Shown: one piece after another, positions 1 to 5,061 of the stretch
Layout: every line of letters begins with the position of its first letter
Numbering within the stretch: position 1 is the first letter of the stretch
DNA from: Brevundimonas vancanneytii
GTDB lineage: Bacteria > Pseudomonadota > Alphaproteobacteria > Caulobacterales > Caulobacteraceae
Length of the DNA: 5,953 bases
Direction: 5' to 3'
Assembly: GCA_945874855.1 (NCBI GenBank)
Contig: CAMCIP010000143.1
Location: forward strand, 1 to 5,953
Notes under the pieces: generated by a model
Database searches by the model: none
What the model saw: only the letters and a program-made list of their open reading frames with translations
Told to the model about the DNA's origin: nothing
Program-made: the position numbers and the translations under genes

Positions 1-628
1 CGGCCAGGGCGAAGCGCGCCCCGAAGGTGGCCCAGGCCGAGGCCACGGCGCCGTCGATCCCCAGCCCCAGCAGGTCGGGCACCAGCAGCAGGTTCAGGCC
101 CAGATTGACCGCATTGGCCACCCACATGGCGATCATGCCGGGCTTGGGCTTGTTCAGGGCCTCCAGGAAGAACTGCCCCGCCACGCTGACCAGATAGAAG
201 GGCATGGACAGGGCGAAGACGGTCAGGGCCGGGGCGGCACCCTCGGCCAGCCCGTCCGCCAGACCCATCCGGCCCAGCGCCCAGGGGCCGAGCGCGATCA
301 GCACGATCGTCGCGACCAGGGCGATCTGCAGCGAATAGGCCACGCCCCGCCGCAGCACGGCCCCGGCCAGCTCCGGTCGCCCCTCGCCGAGCCGCCGCGC
401 GGTCATCACCTGCACCCCCATCAGCAGGCCGACGGCGGTGGTGATGACCACCGAGGTCGGGGTCCAGGCCTGGGTGTGAAAGGCCAGCTCCCGGCTGGAG
501 AAGTTCCCGACCACGATGGCGTCGGTCAGCCCCATGGTCATGATGCCGATGCGCGCCAGCACCACGGGCCAGGCCAGCGTCAACAGCTCGCGCGTCGTCG
601 TCCGGATCTGGGGGCTGAGCGCGATCAT
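1..628 (-). CDS. MATE family multidrug efflux transporter, N-terminal half (partial, runs off the left edge)
   Basis: Reverse translation from 628 gives 209 residues that leave the window. It is an inner-membrane antiporter of the MATE (NorM-like) family, which exports cationic drugs or metabolites using a Na+ or H+ gradient; the substrate cannot be told from sequence. Hydrophobic segments lie at about residues 17-40, 58-75, 97-117, 134-155 and 165-187, about half of the usual twelve, in line with a family length near 450. Family marks are the early LAWPVVLARIG segment, the EALNKPKPG loop near 156-164, and LNLLLVP followed by GIDGAVASAWAT near 178-201. The ATG at 628 is chosen because it gives a short cytoplasmic N-terminus (TRELLTLAWP) before the first helix. 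No clear Shine-Dalgarno precedes it; an in-frame TTG lies four codons upstream. It is co-directional with the DUF1489 gene but separated by a 319-bp gap holding an inverted-repeat element. Family call firm; exact start less so. Confidence 0.88.
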   Translation of the reverse strand, partial: MIALSPQIRTTTRELLTLAWPVVLARIGIMTMGLTDAIVVGNFSSRELAFHTQAWTPTSVVITTAVGLLMGVQVMTARRLGEGRPELAGAVLRRGVAYSLQIALVATIVLIALGPWALGRMGLADGLAEGAAPALTVFALSMPFYLVSVAGQFFLEALNKPKPGMIAMWVANAVNLGLNLLLVPDLLGLGIDGAVASAWATFGARFALA

Positions 629-637
629 GGGCGGCGG

Positions 638-666
638 CAATGGCCATGGTTGGCAGGGGTCGTCAA
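638..666 (-). promoter_or_regulatory. Possible promoter of the MATE gene
   Basis: On the minus strand a perfect TTGACG (666-661) is followed 15 nt later by GCCATTGC (645-638), a poor match to the alphaproteobacterial -10 consensus GCTANAWC. Transcription would begin almost at the chosen start codon, giving a near-leaderless mRNA, which would suit the missing Shine-Dalgarno. The -10 is weak, so this is only a candidate. Confidence 0.2.
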
Positions 667-713
667 TGGCCCGCGCCTTGGACGGATGCCGGGCTTCATT
701 CTGTGGCCTGCAG

Positions 714-924
714 GTTCATCACCAAGGGCACCAAGGATGGCACCAAGAACACCAAGGGAATTGGGTTGATGCGACCAACTTCGCTCCCGGATCGCGGGTG
801 TGCCTTGAGGATCGACGCCGATGGCGTCGATCGATCACGCCGTTGGACCGGGGCGCACCGACATCAGCGGCGTAACCGCCATCTTGGTGTCCTTGGCGGG
901 TCCTTGGTGTCCTTGGTGATGAAC
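714..924. repeat. Long inverted-repeat element with CACCAAGG-type arms (MITE-like or large palindromic repeat)
   Basis: The left arm (714-756) and right arm (883-924) are near-complementary over about 43 bp; both outer ends read GTTCATCACCAAGG inward, with one small indel and a few mismatches further in. Each arm is built of CACCAAG-type units: the left has four, spaced about 9, 12 and 9 nt, and the right has two 13-nt TTGGTGTCCTTGG copies 20 nt apart. Near the centre is a perfect 10-bp stem, 810-819 with 823-832, around a 3-nt loop, so the whole 211-bp unit could fold into one long hairpin. It fills most of the 319-bp gap between the DUF1489 stop and the MATE start and ends 23 bp past that stop. 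No transposase and no clear target-site duplication are visible. Short reading frames through it give low-complexity H-Q-G or T-K peptides and are not taken as genes. It may end or attenuate transcription between the two genes. Confidence 0.7.
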
Positions 925-947
925 TCTACCGACCCTTGAATTCAGGC

Positions 948-1349
948 TCACCACGCCCCCAGTTCGCGCAGCTGTTTGGCCAGGTCGTCGGGCAGGTCGC
1001 CGGCGTCCATCGTCGACAGGTCGGGCGGCGCGTCCTTCGGCTCCAGATAGCGCCAGCCCTGAAACGGACGCCGCGCCTGCGGGGCGGTGCGGATCACCTC
1101 GGGGTGCAGGCGGATATGGCACATCGACGCCTTGCCCTCGCCCTTGGTCGTGATGTCGGCGATCGGCACACGGCAGGTGACCGAGCCCTTCATGACCCAG
1201 TAGATCGAGCCGCCGTCCTCCAGCTCCGCCGCCCGCTTGGGCGTCATCCGGGTATGGACCGTCAGCCACTGGCCCTTGCCCACCCGCCGCTCCAGCGTCT
1301 CGACCTTGGCCACGCCGACGCAGAGCTTGATCATGTGCAGGGACGCCAT
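948..1349 (-). CDS. DUF1489 family protein
   Basis: This 133-residue protein matches DUF1489 across its length, as I know the family: an N-terminal LHMIKLCVGV (residues 4-13), a central TRMTPKRAAEL followed by DGGSIYWVMKG (33-55), and a C-terminal RRPFQGWRYLEPKDAPPDL (93-111). The family is small (about 130-140 residues), known from alphaproteobacteria, and has no established function. No signal peptide or membrane segment is seen, so it is probably cytoplasmic. The start at 1349 is chosen because MASLHMIKL fits family N-termini; a second Met at codon 6 (1334) is possible. The frame stays open upstream to 1763, but that stretch is repeat sequence and antisense of the neighbouring gene. No good Shine-Dalgarno lies close to 1349. 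A copy of the structured repeat separates it from the small exported protein upstream, so it may be the fourth gene of the liu transcript or be read separately. Confidence 0.88.
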   Translation of the reverse strand: MASLHMIKLCVGVAKVETLERRVGKGQWLTVHTRMTPKRAAELEDGGSIYWVMKGSVTCRVPIADITTKGEGKASMCHIRLHPEVIRTAPQARRPFQGWRYLEPKDAPPDLSTMDAGDLPDDLAKQLRELGAW

Positions 1350-1363
1350 GGGAGCCGGTCTCG

Positions 1364-1499
1364 CATTTCCCTCCCCTTCCGGGGAGGGAGGGTCGAAGCA
1401 GAGCATCGACCCGGGTGGGGAAAATTCCGACGGGGCCACGTTGCACGGCCCCACCCGGGCCGCTGCGCGGCCGTCCCTCCCCTGAAGGGGAGGGAAAGG
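1364..1499 (-). repeat. Structured intergenic repeat, copy A
   Basis: This 136-bp element is bounded by inverted ends TTTCCCTCCCCTTC / GAAGGGGAGGGAAA. Reading left to right on the plus strand it contains: a hairpin (1369-1376 with 1381-1388, CCCTCCCC/GGGGAGGG); a stem GGTCGA/TCGACC (1391-1396 with 1406-1411); a long-range pair CCCGGGTGGGG/CCCCACCCGGG (1410-1420 with 1449-1459); a stem GGCCGC/GCGGCC with loop TGC (1458-1472); and a terminal hairpin (1475-1482 with 1487-1494). Some of these stems overlap by a base or two, so not all can form fully at once. It shares a 30-nt identical right end (1470-1499) and a 16-nt identical left end with copy B at 3910-4025. It begins 5 nt after the stop codon of the small exported protein. 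There is no U-tract, so it is not a classical terminator, though the hairpins could stabilise or attenuate mRNA. Strand is given relative to the transcribed genes. Confidence 0.85.
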
Positions 1500-1504
1500 T
1501 ATAC

Positions 1505-1876
1505 TCAGCCGCCGCCGTCCTGCGTGCCCTGACCCTTGGCGAGCATCTCTTCGCCCTTGGCGATCAACTCGCCGGAGCAGCGCTGCTGCACCGACATCAA
1601 CTGCGCCTCGTCGGCGGCCTCCGCATAGGTGACGACCCTGTTGATCCAGTCCACGTCCGGCGTGCGGCCTTCGAGCCGACCCAGATAGTACATCAGGCCC
1701 GGCGCGAGCTGTAGCCGCAGGTCCTCGTCCCCCACGCCCATCGCCAGGACCAGAGCCAGACACTGCAGGTCGGCCGCGTCCTCGGGGTTGGGCGGCAGGA
1801 CGGGGTCCTGGGCGGCGGCCGGGGCGGCGAAACGGGCCAGGGCGGCGGTCGCGGCGAGGGCGGCGAGGGTCTTCAG
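1505..1876 (-). CDS. Small exported protein of unknown function, apparent CTG start
   Basis: The full frame encodes 123 residues if it starts at the CTG at 1876. It would begin MKTLAALAATAALARFAAPA, a signal-peptide-like stretch with an AAA-QD cleavage site after about residue 22 (one Arg, R15, interrupts the hydrophobic core). The mature part is about 100 residues: a Pro/Asp-rich start, a Cys at 39 (DLQCLALVLAM), a YYLGRLEGR motif near 64-72, a Cys at 100, and a Gly-rich tail. The two cysteines could form a periplasmic disulfide. I do not recognise a named family; similar small secreted hypothetical proteins occur in Caulobacterales and Sphingomonadales. The start rests on an AAGGGAG ribosome-binding site 7 nt before this CTG. 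Another CTG at 1882 overlaps the upstream TGA but is too near that site. No in-frame ATG, GTG or TTG exists before an ATG at 1741, which would leave a 78-residue protein without its signal. It begins 2 nt after the carboxylase stop, so translational coupling is likely. Confidence 0.7.
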   Translation of the reverse strand: MKTLAALAATAALARFAAPAAAQDPVLPPNPEDAADLQCLALVLAMGVGDEDLRLQLAPGLMYYLGRLEGRTPDVDWINRVVTYAEAADEAQLMSVQQRCSGELIAKGEEMLAKGQGTQDGGG

Positions 1877-1878
1877 GG

Positions 1879-3876
1879 TCAGTCTCCCTTGGTGACGACG
1901 GCCAGGACGGCGTCGGCGCCGACCTGGTCGCCGGGGGTCACGTGGATCGCCTCGACCGTGCCGTCGAAGGGGGCGGTCAGCGCATGCTCCATCTTCATGG
2001 CTTCCAGCGCCACGACGGGCTGGCCCTTGGTCACCGCGTCGCCGGCCTTGACCGGGACGGAGACGATCTTGCCCGGCATGGGCGCGCGCAGGGTGCCGTC
2101 GGAGGCGGCGGCGGAACCGCTCGCGCCAGAGCTTCGCGCCTGATCGACGGACCAGGCTGCGCCGCGATCAAAAATGATGCCCTCGTGGCCGCCGAGGTTC
2201 TCGACGTACCGCACCGCCGCATCCTTCCCGATCATGATGTGGCGATACTCGCTTCTTCCAATCACCGCATCGCGGCCATGCACGGACACACGCCAGGCAA
2301 AATCGCCGCTTTGATTGGAGAAGACCGATCCGTCGATCCTGTGGCCGCTCAGATCAGCGACGTGGCGCGAGCGAGGCTCGGCATTCATGCGAAACCCCAT
2401 GATGCCGTCCGCGTCGGACTCCCAAGGCGACCCGTTTGACCCATGCGGCCCAACGTGCTGGCGGTCAGCCAGCAGGACAAGAGAGGCGACCGCGACGTCG
2501 TCGGAGGGGACGGACGGGATAAGCCCAGCCCCTTCCGCCGCGATGAAGCCGGTGTCGACGTCGCCCGACACGAACCGCGGGTGCTCCAGGCAGCGCACCA
2601 GAAACCCGGCGTTGGTGCGCACAGGCCAGACCTCGACCTGGGCGCAGGCTTCGGCCAACGCCTCGGCCGCGGCCTCGCGCGTGTCCTCGTGCACGATCAG
2701 CTTGGCGATCATGGGATCGTAGAACTGGCTGACCTCGCCGCCCTCCCAGGCGCCGGTGTCGACCCGCACGTTGCCCTCAGGCAGCCGGAAATGCTCCAGC
2801 CGGCCGATGCTCGGCAGGAAGCCGGTCGCCGGATCCTCGGCATACAGCCGCGCCTCCATGGCCCAGCCTTGGATCGACAGTTCGTCCTGCTTCAGCGGGA
2901 TCGGTTCGCCCGCCGCCACGCGGAACTGCCATTCGACCAGGTCCACGCCGGTGATGGCCTCGGTCACCGGGTGTTCGACCTGCAGCCGGGTGTTCATCTC
3001 CATGAACCAGATGCGGTCGGCCCTCAGCCCGTCAGAGGCGTCGGCGATGAACTCGATGGTGCCGGCGCCGCGATAGTCGACGGCCTTGGCGGCGCGGACG
3101 GCGGCGGCGGTGACGGCGGCGCGGGTGGCGGCGTCCATGCCGGGGGCCGGGGCCTCCTCGATCACCTTCTGGTGGCGGCGCTGCAGACTGCAGTCGCGCT
3201 CGAACAGGTGGACCACCTCGCCCCTGCCGTCGCCGAAGACCTGCACCTCGATGTGGCGCGGGCGGGTGATGTAGCTCTCGATCAGCACGCGCGGGTCGCC
3301 GAACGACGACTGCCCCTCGCGCTGGGCCGAGGCCAGGCCGTCGGCGAAATCCTCGGCCCGCTCGACCAGCTTCATGCCCTTGCCGCCGCCGCCGGCCACG
3401 GCCTTGATCAGCACGGGGAAGCCGATGCGCCCCGCTTCAGCCGCCAGCGTCTCCAGCGACTGGTCCTCGCCCTGATAGCCGGGGGTGACGGGCACGCCCG
3501 CTTCGATCATCAGCTTCTTGGCCGCGTCCTTCAGGCCCATGGCGCGGATGGATGCGGGCTTGGGGCCGATCCAGATGAGGCCCGCGGCCTCGACCGCCTC
3601 GGCGAAGTCGGCGTTCTCGGACAGGAAGCCATAGCCGGGGTGGATGGCCTCGGCGCCTGTGGCCTTCGCCGCCGCCAGGACCTTTGCGCCGTCCAGATAG
3701 CTCTCGCGCGCCGGCGCCGGGCCGATCAGGACGGCCTCATCGGCCTCGCGCACATGCAGGGCGTCGGCGTCGGCGTCCGAATAGACGGCGACCGTGCGGA
3801 TGCCCATGGCGCGGGCGGTGCGGAAGACGCGGCAGGCGATCTCGCCGCGATTGGCGACCAGGACGGATTTGAACAT
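1879..3876 (-). CDS. liuD: 3-methylcrotonyl-CoA carboxylase alpha subunit (biotin carboxylase and biotin carrier)
   Basis: This 665-residue cytoplasmic protein (also called mccA) carboxylates its own biotin with ATP and bicarbonate; a beta subunit then moves the carboxyl group to 3-methylcrotonyl-CoA in leucine breakdown. Residues 1-447 are biotin carboxylase: VLVANRGEIA at the N-terminus, K116 (MGLK), K158 ahead of the ATP-grasp glycine loop AGGGGKGM (161-168), ERDCSLQRRHQK (226-237), E293-N295-R297 in MEMNTRLQVEHP, and R343 (EARLYAEDP). A less conserved linker or BT-type region spans about 450-590. The C-terminal biotinyl domain carries EAMKMEH, with K628 the biotinylated lysine. Length suits MCC or propionyl-CoA carboxylase alpha; the neighbouring hydratase favours MCC. 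The start at 3876 gives the canonical MFKSVLVANRGE. In-frame ATGs at 3906 and 3912 follow a GGGGAGGG supplied by the repeat and would add 10 or 12 residues; the longer open frame from 4029 reads through the repeat and is rejected. No beta-subunit gene is present. Confidence 0.85.
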   Translation of the reverse strand: MFKSVLVANRGEIACRVFRTARAMGIRTVAVYSDADADALHVREADEAVLIGPAPARESYLDGAKVLAAAKATGAEAIHPGYGFLSENADFAEAVEAAGLIWIGPKPASIRAMGLKDAAKKLMIEAGVPVTPGYQGEDQSLETLAAEAGRIGFPVLIKAVAGGGGKGMKLVERAEDFADGLASAQREGQSSFGDPRVLIESYITRPRHIEVQVFGDGRGEVVHLFERDCSLQRRHQKVIEEAPAPGMDAATRAAVTAAAVRAAKAVDYRGAGTIEFIADASDGLRADRIWFMEMNTRLQVEHPVTEAITGVDLVEWQFRVAAGEPIPLKQDELSIQGWAMEARLYAEDPATGFLPSIGRLEHFRLPEGNVRVDTGAWEGGEVSQFYDPMIAKLIVHEDTREAAAEALAEACAQVEVWPVRTNAGFLVRCLEHPRFVSGDVDTGFIAAEGAGLIPSVPSDDVAVASLVLLADRQHVGPHGSNGSPWESDADGIMGFRMNAEPRSRHVADLSGHRIDGSVFSNQSGDFAWRVSVHGRDAVIGRSEYRHIMIGKDAAVRYVENLGGHEGIIFDRGAAWSVDQARSSGASGSAAASDGTLRAPMPGKIVSVPVKAGDAVTKGQPVVALEAMKMEHALTAPFDGTVEAIHVTPGDQVGADAVLAVVTKGD
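1884..1890 (-). promoter_or_regulatory. Ribosome-binding site deciding the CTG start of the small exported protein
   Basis: AAGGGAG on the minus strand lies inside the last codons of the carboxylase gene. It is 7 nt from the CTG at 1876 but only 1 nt from the CTG at 1882, which favours the start at 1876 and supports the signal-peptide reading. Confidence 0.55.
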
Positions 3877-3909
3877 GGAGGGGGTGTTAGCGCGGGGACG
3901 CCCCATTGT

Positions 3910-4025
3910 CATTTCCCTCCCCTTCAGGCGAGGGAGGATCGCGCAGCGATCCGGGTGGGGTCTGTTCGCGCAAGCCCCACCCTGGCGGCTGCGCCGCCGT
4001 CCCTCCCCTGAAGGGGAGGGAAAGG
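3910..4025 (-). repeat. Structured intergenic repeat, copy B (inside the liu gene pair)
   Basis: This 116-bp second copy has the same ends and orientation as copy A. Elements in plus-strand order: a hairpin (3915-3922 with 3927-3934, one mismatch); a perfect 7-bp stem GGATCGC/GCGATCC with loop GCA (3936-3952); a long-range pair CCGGGTGGGG with CCCCACCC (3951-3960 with 3975-3982); a stem GGCGGC/GCCGCC with loop TGC (3984-3998); and a terminal hairpin (4001-4008 with 4013-4020). The middle spacer is half as long as in copy A (14 versus 28 nt). It begins 7 nt after the hydratase stop and ends at the edge of the possible early start codons of the carboxylase gene, so any shared transcript must pass through it. 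Confidence 0.85.
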
Positions 4026-4032
4026 CCATGTC

Positions 4033-4932
4033 TCACTCCGCCCAGCGCGGCCTGCGCTTGTCGAGGAAGGCGCGGACGCCCTCCTGACCCTCTTCCGAGA
4101 CGCGGGCGCGGGCGATGCGTCGGGCGGTCTCCTCCATCAGGCCGCGATCGACCTTCTGGCCGGCGACCTCGTGGACCAGTCGTTTGGCGTCGCCCACGGC
4201 CCCGGGTGCGCAGGCCTTCATGGATGCGGACAGGTCGGAGACCACGCCGTCGATCCCGTCGGCCGAGTCCAGCACCCGGTCGACCAGCCCGAAGGCAGCG
4301 GCCGCGTCGGCGTCGAACGCCTCGGCGGTGGCGAACAGGCGGCGCGCCGTGCGGGCCCCCACGGCCTCGATCACATAGGGGGCGATGGTCGCGGGGATCA
4401 GGCCCAGCCGGACCTCGGAGAAGGCGAATTTCGCGCCCTTGACGGCCACCGCCATGTCGCAGGCGGCCACCAGACCGGCGCCCCCGCCCATGGCCGCGCC
4501 CTCGACCAGGGCCACAGTCAGGGCGGGCACGTCGTGCAGCGACTTCAGCATCTTCGCCAGACCCATGGCGTCTTCGCGATTCTCGCCCTCGGACCAGTCG
4601 GCGGCATCACGCATCCAGCCCAGATCGGCCCCGGCGCAGAAGGTGCCGCCCGCCCCGCGCAGGAAGACCAGCCGGACATGGTCCGCGCCGTGCAGGGTCT
4701 CGAATGCCTCGTGCAGGGCCGCGATGGTGGCGGCGTCGAAGGCGTTCTTCTTCTCCGGCCGGTTGATCGTGATGAAGACGATCCCCTCCGGCGTGGAGTC
4801 GATGCGCACCAGGCTGTCGTTCGCATCCGGGGCCGGATCGGCGACGAAGGGATGGGCGATGGCGTTCATCTCCGCGGCCTCGGCGTCGGTGACGTCGAGG
4901 GCGTTCAGGTCGGATTCGGTGGGTTCGGGCAT
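4033..4932 (-). CDS. liuC: Enoyl-CoA hydratase/isomerase family protein, probable methylglutaconyl-CoA hydratase
   Basis: This 299-residue crotonase-fold protein probably hydrates 3-methylglutaconyl-CoA to HMG-CoA in leucine degradation, in the cytoplasm. The fold starts near residue 41: INRPEKKNAFD (56-66), then FCAGADLGWM (98-107) and EGAAMGGGAGLVAACDMAVA (144-163), which supply the oxyanion hole (A102 and G150 by alignment to rat enoyl-CoA hydratase). FSEVRLGLIPATIAPYV (171-187) contains E173, aligned with rat E164. The position of the other rat catalytic Glu (E144) is G153. GADLxWM with LGLIPATIAPYV is the pattern I associate with bacterial LiuC. The start at 4932 is set by AGAGGAG 9 nt upstream; the frame remains open to 5724 only as antisense of metG. 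Residues 1-40 are an acidic extension not typical of the roughly 260-residue family. It is the first gene of the minus-strand block, divergent from metG, and is followed by repeat copy B and the carboxylase alpha gene. Confidence 0.87.
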   Translation of the reverse strand: MPEPTESDLNALDVTDAEAAEMNAIAHPFVADPAPDANDSLVRIDSTPEGIVFITINRPEKKNAFDAATIAALHEAFETLHGADHVRLVFLRGAGGTFCAGADLGWMRDAADWSEGENREDAMGLAKMLKSLHDVPALTVALVEGAAMGGGAGLVAACDMAVAVKGAKFAFSEVRLGLIPATIAPYVIEAVGARTARRLFATAEAFDADAAAAFGLVDRVLDSADGIDGVVSDLSASMKACAPGAVGDAKRLVHEVAGQKVDRGLMEETARRIARARVSEEGQEGVRAFLDKRRPRWAE

Positions 4933-4941
4933 GTTCGGGGG

Positions 4942-4948
4942 CTCCTCT
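4942..4948 (-). promoter_or_regulatory. Ribosome-binding site of the hydratase gene
   Basis: AGAGGAG lies 9 nt upstream of the ATG at 4932. It is the best Shine-Dalgarno in this gap and fixes the start of the hydratase at the long, 299-residue form rather than at Met22. Confidence 0.7.
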
Positions 4949-4979
4949 GGGGCCACAACGCGCGACCGCGGCCTTCGTA

Positions 4980-4997
4980 GGCCATCGCGGCATGGCC
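4980..4997. repeat. Short inverted repeat in the divergent gap (possible operator)
   Basis: GGCCAT and ATGGCC, separated by 6 nt, lie between the hydratase start and the metG -35 region, and a GGCC-6-GGCC palindrome overlaps on the left. The position would suit a regulator of the leucine genes, but such short GC-rich palindromes arise by chance in this background and it does not match an operator I can name. Confidence 0.2.
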
Positions 4998-5004
4998 GTG
5001 AAGG

Positions 5005-5033
5005 ATGACGTGGCCCTGCGCCGCCTCTATATC
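5005..5033 (+). promoter_or_regulatory. Probable housekeeping promoter of metG
   Basis: ATGACGT (5005-5011) is followed by 14 nt and then TCTATATC (5026-5033). This fits the Caulobacter sigma-73 consensus TTGACGS, 10-14 nt, GCTANAWC, with one mismatch in each core. Transcription would start near 5040 and give a leader of about 20 nt before the metG ATG. A matching promoter for the divergent hydratase was not found. Confidence 0.55.
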
Positions 5034-5061
5034 CGACCGCTCGCCCCCGCCCCGGAACCCC

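Noticed and set aside
714..924. CRISPR array in the CACCAAGG-unit region
   Set aside because: The units are only 9-12 nt apart, arranged as inverted arms, without uniform unique spacers or cas genes.
476..939. Plus-strand open frames over the MATE start and inverted-repeat region
   Set aside because: They are shadows of the MATE gene fused to low-complexity H-Q-G or T-K peptides from the repeat arms.
1475..1494. Rho-independent terminator at the repeat-end hairpins
   Set aside because: The stem is strong but no U-tract follows on either strand, so it does not fit an intrinsic terminator.
1350..1763. Extension of the DUF1489 frame upstream to 1763
   Set aside because: It reads through repeat copy A and out of frame across the small exported protein; family N-termini match the start at 1349.
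2443..4011. 522-codon plus-strand open frame opposite the carboxylase gene
   Set aside because: Antisense shadow typical of GC-rich genes; the translation is low-complexity and lacks recognisable domains, while the minus-strand frame has a complete set of biotin carboxylase motifs.
1364..4025. The repeats as the long intergenic repeats with CcrM methylation sites reported in Caulobacter
   Set aside because: I find no GANTC site in either copy, so I cannot place them in that class.
3877..4029. Long form of the carboxylase starting at 4029 (716 residues)
   Set aside because: The extra N-terminal part is encoded by repeat copy B and is followed by the canonical MFKSVLVANRGE start.
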